From positions 1,084,001 to 1,148,000 of the forward strand of contig CP076355.1 of the NCBI GenBank assembly GCA_018798825.1: a DNA stretch of 64,000 bases. Reading direction: 5' to 3'. The stretch comes from Ochrobactrum sp. BTU1 (GTDB lineage Bacteria > Pseudomonadota > Alphaproteobacteria > Rhizobiales > Rhizobiaceae). How positions within the stretch are numbered: position 1 is the stretch's first letter; the number at the start of each line of letters is the position of its first letter. Below, piece by piece: positions 59,209 through 64,000 of this stretch. The translations under genes were made by a program, and so were the position numbers. Below the pieces are notes generated by a model. That model worked only from the letters and a program-made list of their open reading frames with translations. It was not told the DNA's origin and did no database searches.

Positions 59209-60198
59209 ATGAACATGCACACAGACCTTAATCCAGCCGCTATTGCAGCGGCCTCAATTGGTCACAACTCATTGGCTGAATGGTCATCAGGACATATGAC
59301 ACTCACGCCTTATGAATCTACGCCAGAGACGGAAGCCATCATTGATGAAGTTGTCGCTCTGCATCGTCAGCGCCAGTTCATCATCAAAAACAAAACAAAG
59401 CTCATTCTTGCAGCTAAGGCAGCGGCTAGAAGCATGATCTGCACTGATGCTGACTTTGTTGAAGACACGTCTACCGACAAGGTGACAGCATTCGGAAGCA
59501 AGCGCGTGAAGCTATCTAGCGCCGCTGAAAAGCGCGTTGACGCTGCATTCACTGCGGCTATTGCAGAAATTCAGTCAGGCGAAATCGTATCTCGCCTCGC
59601 CGCTACCATTCGCCATTTTCCACCAGCTATCGCAGCTTTTGAATCGCAAGACGCTGAAATTAAGAAGGCGATGGAAAAGCTTGTTCGTAAGCTCCCCATC
59701 TACAATTGGGTAAAGAGCGTGAAAGGCTTCGGTGATATTTCCTTCGCCACGATTGTCGGCGAATGCGGCGACATCGGCACATACAAATCAGTCAGCGCGG
59801 TATGGAAGCGTCTTGGCCTTGCTGTGATTGACGGCAATCGTCAGGGCAGCCCCGGTAAGAACGCCACAGCCGTCGACTGGATTGCGCACGGTTATAACCG
59901 CCAGCGCCGCTCGGTGAGCTGGAATGCACGTCAGCATGTGATCGGCGGTATGGGCAAATGGCGCCCATCGTTTGGTGAAGACGTGCGCTGCAATCGCGAG
60001 CTTACTTACTACCAGCAGGTTTATGCTGAACGCGCACGCTATGAATCCGAAAAGCTCGGCTTGCCCGTCACTGAATCAGACAAGGGCAAAGAATCCTACA
60101 AGATGCACGCTGCAATGCGTGCCCATCGTTACACCGAAAAGCGCTTGATCAAGCATCTCTATCTTGAATGGCGTCGTGCGCCTGCGCTTGCCGCTTGA
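59209..60198 (+). CDS. IS110 C-domain-like (Transposase_20) phage protein
   Basis: 329 residues from the ATG at 59209. N-terminus with ASIGHNS, then helices (IIDEVVALHRQRQFIIKNKTKLILAAKAAARS). Residues 185-240, LPIYNWVKSVKGFGDISFATIVGECGDIGTYKSVSAVWKRLGLAVIDG, match the helix-hairpin-helix of the IS110/IS116 transposase C-domain, followed by a Ser in GSPGK. The DEDD RuvC-like N-domain of IS110 is not visible, so it is either a domesticated DNA-binding protein or only distantly related. Confidence 0.6.
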   Translation: MNMHTDLNPAAIAAASIGHNSLAEWSSGHMTLTPYESTPETEAIIDEVVALHRQRQFIIKNKTKLILAAKAAARSMICTDADFVEDTSTDKVTAFGSKRVKLSSAAEKRVDAAFTAAIAEIQSGEIVSRLAATIRHFPPAIAAFESQDAEIKKAMEKLVRKLPIYNWVKSVKGFGDISFATIVGECGDIGTYKSVSAVWKRLGLAVIDGNRQGSPGKNATAVDWIAHGYNRQRRSVSWNARQHVIGGMGKWRPSFGEDVRCNRELTYYQQVYAERARYESEKLGLPVTESDKGKESYKMHAAMRAHRYTEKRLIKHLYLEWRRAPALAA

Positions 60199-60206
60199 AG
60201 AATAAA

Positions 60207-60306
60207 GGCGGGCCGACCGCAATGCGTAACCCAATGTGATGACGCCCGCCTAACCACCAGCCCGGTTGACCGCAACCGGCAATCACCACAACACGAGGAG
60301 AATACC
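60207..60306 (+). promoter_or_regulatory. double hairpin plus ACACGAGGAG cassette
   Basis: GGCGGGC/GCCCGCC (60207-60213, 60244-60250) and CCGGTT/AACCGG (60262-60267, 60274-60279), then CACCACAACACGAGGAG and the ATG at 60307. GCGTAACCCAA lies in the first loop. Confidence 0.55.
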
Positions 60307-60549
60307 ATGCAGACCAGACCTGCCACCCTTCCGCACATCCTAACCGCCGACGAGTTCATTGCTCAGGGCACCACAGCAGCGGCAATCCTTTCGATTGCCC
60401 GTTGGTATCGCGTGAGCGACCCGGCGACTGCCGCAAAGATCAAAGACATTGCATATGACGTGTCGCGCAAAACGGGTGAGAAGATCCGTATGCGCCGCGT
60501 GCGCCCGGCAAACGACAATCGCCGTCCTTTCAAGCGGAGGGCGGGGTGA
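60307..60549 (+). CDS. small basic phage protein
   Basis: 80 residues. PHILTADEFIAQGTTAAAILSIARWYRVSDPATAAKIKDIAYDVSRKTG then PANDNRRPFKRRAG. A helix-turn-helix-like core is possible. TGATG with the next gene. Confidence 0.6.
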   Translation: MQTRPATLPHILTADEFIAQGTTAAAILSIARWYRVSDPATAAKIKDIAYDVSRKTGEKIRMRRVRPANDNRRPFKRRAG

Positions 60550-60743
60550 TGGACAGACAGGGCTGCAATATCGACGCCGCATTCCTCAACGCGTTGCGGC
60601 TAGGCCCGCAGCGCATAGGGAACCACGGCATACCAGCGCCCGTTGCTCGCCGTCTGGCAGCAGCAGGTCGGGCTGTCGTCGTTGGTAATGAGGTGCGCTA
60701 TGTTAGTGGCGGCTCGTCGGGATCTGCTAACAAATTAAGATAA
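60549..60743 (+). CDS. small winged-helix-like protein
   Basis: 64 residues from the ATG at 60549. NIDAAFLNALRLGPQRIGNHGIPAPVARRLAAAGRAVVVGNEVRYV has the helix-helix-wing pattern. Its last 46 bp overlap the convergent gene at 60698. Role unknown. Confidence 0.5.
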   Translation: MDRQGCNIDAAFLNALRLGPQRIGNHGIPAPVARRLAAAGRAVVVGNEVRYVSGGSSGSANKLR

Positions 60744-60883
60744 TTGGCGATCTCTTCGGCTTCATCGCGCCGGAGGTTGCAACAAAACTGGCCGTTCAGC
60801 TTCGCAGGTTCGCCCGTTGAGAGCTTAACGACGGTCCACGTACCATCCGGCTCTTGCCGCTTATCGAAATGAAATATCGTCAT
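60698..60883 (-). CDS. small PDGTW-type phage protein
   Basis: 61 residues. EPDGTWTVVKLSTGEPAKLNGQFCCNLRRDEAEEIANYLNLL, second member of the type at 38556-38744. Minus-strand within a plus-strand operon. Function unknown. Confidence 0.65.
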   Translation of the reverse strand: MTIFHFDKRQEPDGTWTVVKLSTGEPAKLNGQFCCNLRRDEAEEIANYLNLLADPDEPPLT

Positions 60884-61001
60884 GGCATCAGCAGTTCGTT
60901 GTCCTGCCAGACAGATAAGCTCGAGAGGCCCGGTTTCAAGGTCCTGGAGATATCATAATGTTTAACCGTGGCACACTCCCAGCCTCACCGGGAGCGTCGG
61001 A

Positions 61002-61235
61002 ATGAGAGACAAGCCAGCATTCCCGTTTGAAGGCGGAGACAACAACGGCATTGAACCAAGTGTCGGAATGTCCTTCCGCGCTTACGCCGCCGTTAAATTC
61101 ATGGCCGCAATAATCGAGGCCGATGGCATCCAATATGCCGAACGTGATGCGCATAGCCATGCCAGCATTGCTGTCCTCAATGCCGACGCCCTTATCGCGG
61201 CGCTCACCCGCCCGACAGGAGGCAGCAATGTCTAA
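61002..61235 (+). CDS. small conserved phage protein
   Basis: 77 residues. MRDKPAFPFEGGDNNGIEPS and VGMSFRAYAAVKFMAAII form a pattern common in phages (PAFP...GMSLRDYFA). GGGAG upstream. Overlaps the next gene by 8 nt. Function unknown. Confidence 0.7.
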   Translation: MRDKPAFPFEGGDNNGIEPSVGMSFRAYAAVKFMAAIIEADGIQYAERDAHSHASIAVLNADALIAALTRPTGGSNV

Positions 61236-62337
61236 CCTTATTAGTCTGATTGACGCTCTGTTAGACCTTGATGCGAAAGGCGCTCTCGTTCCGCATGGCA
61301 TCGGTGGACACGCAAGAACACTTTTTCAAAGGTGCAAGGAAGAACTCAACACCCGCCCCGCCGAGCCTGTCGAGGGGTTGGAGAACCTTGGTCGGGTAAT
61401 GAATGGCTTGATCGATCTTGCCGAATTTGTTTCAGAACGACACAAAGAAGACCCCGGCAGCAGGCACCTAATGTCTGTAAAACGTGCAGAAATAGCACTC
61501 GAAAGGGCCGAGACCATCATTGCGGCGAAGGTCGAGCAAGAGCGTCTCAGGTTTGAAGGCGAGCTTGATAAATGGATGAAGACCATCGGTGCTTCCGTCA
61601 CTGGTTATCAGCCGGAAGCGTATGCCCTGATGGATTTAGCCTGTCAGGAACTCGTCAAGCTGCGAGCCGACAACGCCCGCTTGCGTGATAGCTCCGAGCC
61701 TATGGCCACTGATCCTGACGAATGGACGGCTACAGAAGAAGGCCTTGCCCATCTCCTGATCAACGTCGTCGGTGCTCCTGACGATGTTACCTACACGCCA
61801 GATGAGGCACAGGGCATTATTGAGAAATCAATCAAAGGCATGAAAGCCGACAACGCGGCGCTGACTGCGCGGGTTAAGGAGCGAGAACAAGAGCGAGACG
61901 AATACCGTGACAAGTGGCAATCAATCATGGAGCAAGAGAAATCCAGCCGTAGGACCTATCTGCTCCATACCGAAGCCCTCGAAAGCCAACTCACCTCACA
62001 GGCCGCTCAATACAAAGACCTTGAGGATTACGCCCGCGAAGCAACGAAGGCCATTACCGGCCTGACGGGCGGCGGCTCTGAATATTTTGGCAAGCGAATA
62101 GGTGAAGTCTTTACGGCAGATATTCCGTTCTGCCTTGAGCGTATCCGTGGTCGTTATGCATCCAAGACAGAAGTTAAGCGCCTCGAAAAGAAACTATCGG
62201 TCGCAACAGGGGCGTTGGGAAAAATCAGCGATGCAAAAACCGAACTGAATTCACCACACGACTATAGCAGAGGCTGGAATGACGCTCTTTTCCGCGTTCG
62301 TCAAATAGCCCGCGCCGCCTTGGAGGATCGCCCATGA
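61228..62337 (+). CDS. long coiled-coil hypothetical protein
   Basis: 369 residues from the ATG at 61228; an earlier in-frame start would overlap the upstream gene heavily. LINVVGAPDDVTYTPDEAQGIIEKSI in the middle, long coiled coils at 200-270 (ALTARVKEREQERDEYRDKWQSIMEQEK) and closing SPHDYSRGWNDALFRVRQIARAALE. The GWNDALxxV end is common in phage proteins of unknown role. Confidence 0.65.
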   Translation: MSNLISLIDALLDLDAKGALVPHGIGGHARTLFQRCKEELNTRPAEPVEGLENLGRVMNGLIDLAEFVSERHKEDPGSRHLMSVKRAEIALERAETIIAAKVEQERLRFEGELDKWMKTIGASVTGYQPEAYALMDLACQELVKLRADNARLRDSSEPMATDPDEWTATEEGLAHLLINVVGAPDDVTYTPDEAQGIIEKSIKGMKADNAALTARVKEREQERDEYRDKWQSIMEQEKSSRRTYLLHTEALESQLTSQAAQYKDLEDYAREATKAITGLTGGGSEYFGKRIGEVFTADIPFCLERIRGRYASKTEVKRLEKKLSVATGALGKISDAKTELNSPHDYSRGWNDALFRVRQIARAALEDRP

Positions 62338-62480
62338 CCCTCATTGACAGACTATCCAAGCTGGACGGGCCTGATGCGACCATAGCAGCAACCAAACAGA
62401 AAATCCGCGATTCGTTCAAGGGCGTTCGACCATGCATCGCCCTCTTGCGAGCAAAGGAGGCCAAGAATGGGGCAGGCTGA
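62334..62480 (+). CDS. 48-residue hypothetical protein
   Basis: MTLIDRLSKLDGPDATIAAT... The start L-I-x-R-L-x-x-x-x-GPD is typical of larger phage proteins, so this may be a shortened relative. ATGA overlap with the upstream gene. Confidence 0.5.
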   Translation: MTLIDRLSKLDGPDATIAATKQKIRDSFKGVRPCIALLRAKEAKNGAG

Positions 62481-62673
62481 CGATAGGGCCACAGTGAAGT
62501 GGGGATTTGAACCCCACGAAAGCAACGGGTTAGCAATAGGCAAAGCCACATTCCCGACGATAACCACCCGCGACGCTACTTTGCTCGTCGCGCCCTTCAC
62601 TGTGAATTCAAATCTTACTGTTGCGCGCCAACTTTGGCAACTAACTAGCCAAGCCCTGAAAGGCGGTGAGTGA
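62467..62673 (+). CDS. small hypothetical protein
   Basis: 68 residues; AAAGGAGG 7 nt upstream and TGATG coupling to the excisionase-like gene support translation. Its DNA contains a 10-bp inverted repeat (CACAGTGAAG 62490-62499, CTTCACTGTG 62595-62604) and a minus-strand T-arm-like hairpin, so the frame may be shaped by other constraints. Confidence 0.5.
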   Translation: MGQADDRATVKWGFEPHESNGLAIGKATFPTITTRDATLLVAPFTVNSNLTVARQLWQLTSQALKGGE

Positions 62674-62855
62674 TGGCTGAAATGTATCTTACTGGTCCTC
62701 AAGTCACTCAAAGGTATCAGATCAGCAACATGACGCTTTACAGGTGGCAGCACGACGAAAATCTAAATTTCCCTAAGCCGATGACTGTAAACCGAAGGAA
62801 ATACTTCAAGGAGTCTGATCTTGCTGATTGGGACAGGTCTCAGACGGCGCACTGA
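62673..62855 (+). CDS. AlpA/HTH_17-type excisionase
   Basis: 60 residues from the ATG at 62673. MYLTGPQVTQRYQISNMTLYRWQHDENLNFPKPMTVNRRKYFKESDLADWDRSQ is the AlpA-type winged helix. Overlaps the convergent integrase gene by 50 nt, the arrangement of many xis-int pairs. Directs excision and may repress. Confidence 0.8.
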   Translation: MAEMYLTGPQVTQRYQISNMTLYRWQHDENLNFPKPMTVNRRKYFKESDLADWDRSQTAH

Positions 62856-64000
62856 CAACGGACATTACATGGGCTGCCCATTCATCAAGGGCGGCCCTTT
62901 TTTCATTCGCATAATCGTGCCGGTTGTATACCGCTGCCACGCCTTTGATAGACCCACTTTTGTGATTCAATACTGCTTCGACGACTTGAACAGGATGGCG
63001 CAGAGCGGCCATTCCTGACGCGCCAGTGCGGCGTAGGTCGTGCAAGCGCCATTCAGCGACAGTTATATCATCAGACTTCTCACCGCGCTCTATGGCTTGC
63101 TTCTGCGCTATTTCTAGCATCTTGGCGTCCAGCTTAGTCTTCGCCTTTGAATATCCGCTAACGCTTGTTTCACCGGTTGTTGTGAAAAGGAATCCACTAT
63201 CGCTTTTGACTTTTGGCAAACCCTTGATAAGCAAAGCGACTGCAGGCGACAACGGCACCACATGGGCCTTGCCATTCTTGGCCCTCTCTTTGGGAATGAT
63301 CCAGGCATTCCCTTGCAGGTCGAACTCATTCCAAACTGCGCCAGCCACTTCCTCACGCCGCTGACACGTCAACGCTAGCAACTGCACCATCGGTCCAAAT
63401 GGCCAGCCAATGGCGTCACACGCCTGCCATATCAGCTTGAGTTCGTCATCTGAGATAACGCGATCACGACTAACTTCCTTCGTTGGAGCCTTAACCGCAG
63501 CCATGGGCGACGCATCGATAACTGACCTTTCTGCGCACCAGTTAAAGAAACGGCGCAAAACGGCATGCACTCGATTGGCCGATACAGGCGCGCCCTTGTC
63601 TACGATCGCGTCCAGAAGCGCCACTACGTCGCGGCGAGTGATCGACTGCACCAGCCTGCCTTTCCACCGCGGCCGCACATACTTATCAATGAACCTGGCC
63701 GTCTCTCGAGCAGTGCTAGACCGGTTGTTGCGCTCAACGTGACGTGAAATGAAGTTATCCAAGACATCGTCTATGTAGTTGGATTGATCAGCTCGCTCGA
63801 GCGCCGCTTGCCTCTTTTCTTGGGCAGGATCTTGCCCCTCAGATACGCTGCGCATAATTGCGCTGGCAGCTTTCCGGGCATCTGCTAACCCATAGGCGGG
63901 ATAGGCGCCGATAGTGACTTTTTTAGGCTTTCCCCCATACCTATATCGCACAGCCCAACTCATAGCTCCGGATGCCTGAACAATTAAATAAAGGCCAGCC
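62806..64000 (-). CDS. int: tyrosine-type integrase, cut by the window edge
   Basis: At least 397 residues visible; the frame runs on past 64000 (AGLYLIVQASGAMSWAVRYR), so the N-terminal end is missing. N-terminal arm-binding domain (DUF4102: SWAVRYRYGGKPKKVTIGAYPAYGLADAR), core-binding domain (100-190), catalytic R in TCQRREEVAG, HDLRRTGAS (H-x-x-R) and Y in AAVYNRHDY. P4-like phage integrase. The att site was not found. Confidence 0.9.
   Translation of the reverse strand, partial: AGLYLIVQASGAMSWAVRYRYGGKPKKVTIGAYPAYGLADARKAASAIMRSVSEGQDPAQEKRQAALERADQSNYIDDVLDNFISRHVERNNRSSTARETARFIDKYVRPRWKGRLVQSITRRDVVALLDAIVDKGAPVSANRVHAVLRRFFNWCAERSVIDASPMAAVKAPTKEVSRDRVISDDELKLIWQACDAIGWPFGPMVQLLALTCQRREEVAGAVWNEFDLQGNAWIIPKERAKNGKAHVVPLSPAVALLIKGLPKVKSDSGFLFTTTGETSVSGYSKAKTKLDAKMLEIAQKQAIERGEKSDDITVAEWRLHDLRRTGASGMAALRHPVQVVEAVLNHKSGSIKGVAAVYNRHDYANEKRAALDEWAAHVMSVVSAPSETCPNQQDQTP

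Noticed and set aside
1..64000. CRISPR array
   Set aside because: No set of regularly spaced identical direct repeats was seen; the repeats found are inverted or gene-leader motifs.
62470..64000. Attachment site next to the integrase
   Set aside because: No direct repeat with the left end was found, and the integrase start lies beyond the window, so the att region is probably outside.

Overview
The window is one nearly complete temperate siphophage or prophage genome of about 60 kb. The host is probably an alphaproteobacterium of the Hyphomicrobiales (Brucella/Ochrobactrum/Rhizobium-like). The reasons are the GTA-like tail genes (TAC_11 chaperone plus a small -1 frame partner, DUF2163-like tail protein), the many rhizobial-phage-type small proteins and the repeated ANDN motif, which resembles the alphaproteobacterial tmRNA tag. 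The species cannot be fixed from the sequence.

Layout. 1-5 kb: small early-type genes, an HNH nuclease and a metallophosphoesterase, then a lone plus-strand HNH-like gene. 5.6-8 kb: lysis cassette (GH19 endolysin with membrane tail, overlapping Rz/Rz1 spanins, coiled-coil membrane protein). 8.2-12.9 kb: surface-glycan cassette (GT29-like transferase, a 960-residue methyltransferase-GT4-GT2 fusion, a sugar epimerase). 13-31.3 kb: minus-strand tail fibre, tip, tape measure, tube, connectors, HK97 capsid, S49 protease, portal and terminase. 31.5-34.5 kb: HNH, two tRNAs, a hairpin-dense non-coding stretch and regulatory genes. 34.6-40.2 kb: an inverted-repeat array, a predicted nuclease gene, primase-helicase and a MrcB_N-DUF3883 gene; the two nuclease-like genes are plus-strand insertions and look like defence morons. 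40-55 kb: DNA methyltransferases, helicase, RecB/Cas4-like nuclease, sliding clamp, DUF669, AAA_24 ATPase and a chain of tiny membrane proteins. 55.6-56.9 kb: control region with an S24 repressor, operator palindromes and two strong sigma70-like promoters, one leading left and one right. 57-62.9 kb: rightward early genes with a 640-bp hairpin-rich gap, and excisionase-like genes. 62.8-64 kb: tyrosine integrase cut by the window edge.

How it works together. The repressor at 55.9 kb presumably holds the leftward promoter (TTGACA-17-TATATA) and the rightward promoter (TTGACA-18-TATAAA). Similar TGACA half-sites recur upstream of the small terminase. Leftward transcription runs through recombination and replication, then packaging, morphogenesis and lysis. 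Many genes are coupled by ATGA, TGATG, GTGA or TAATG overlaps.

Most unusual signals: (1) early proteins ending in or carrying AANDN...AA, like the host proteolysis tag; (2) a stereotyped intergenic cassette, a GC hairpin followed by ACACGAGGAG as ribosome-binding site, on both strands; (3) two non-coding stretches packed with perfect hairpins, one beside the tRNAs and one with GAAA and UUCG tetraloops; (4) nuclease morons and a glycan cassette; (5) a -1 frameshift tail chaperone; (6) a 140-bp array of inverted GCGTAAGT half-sites.
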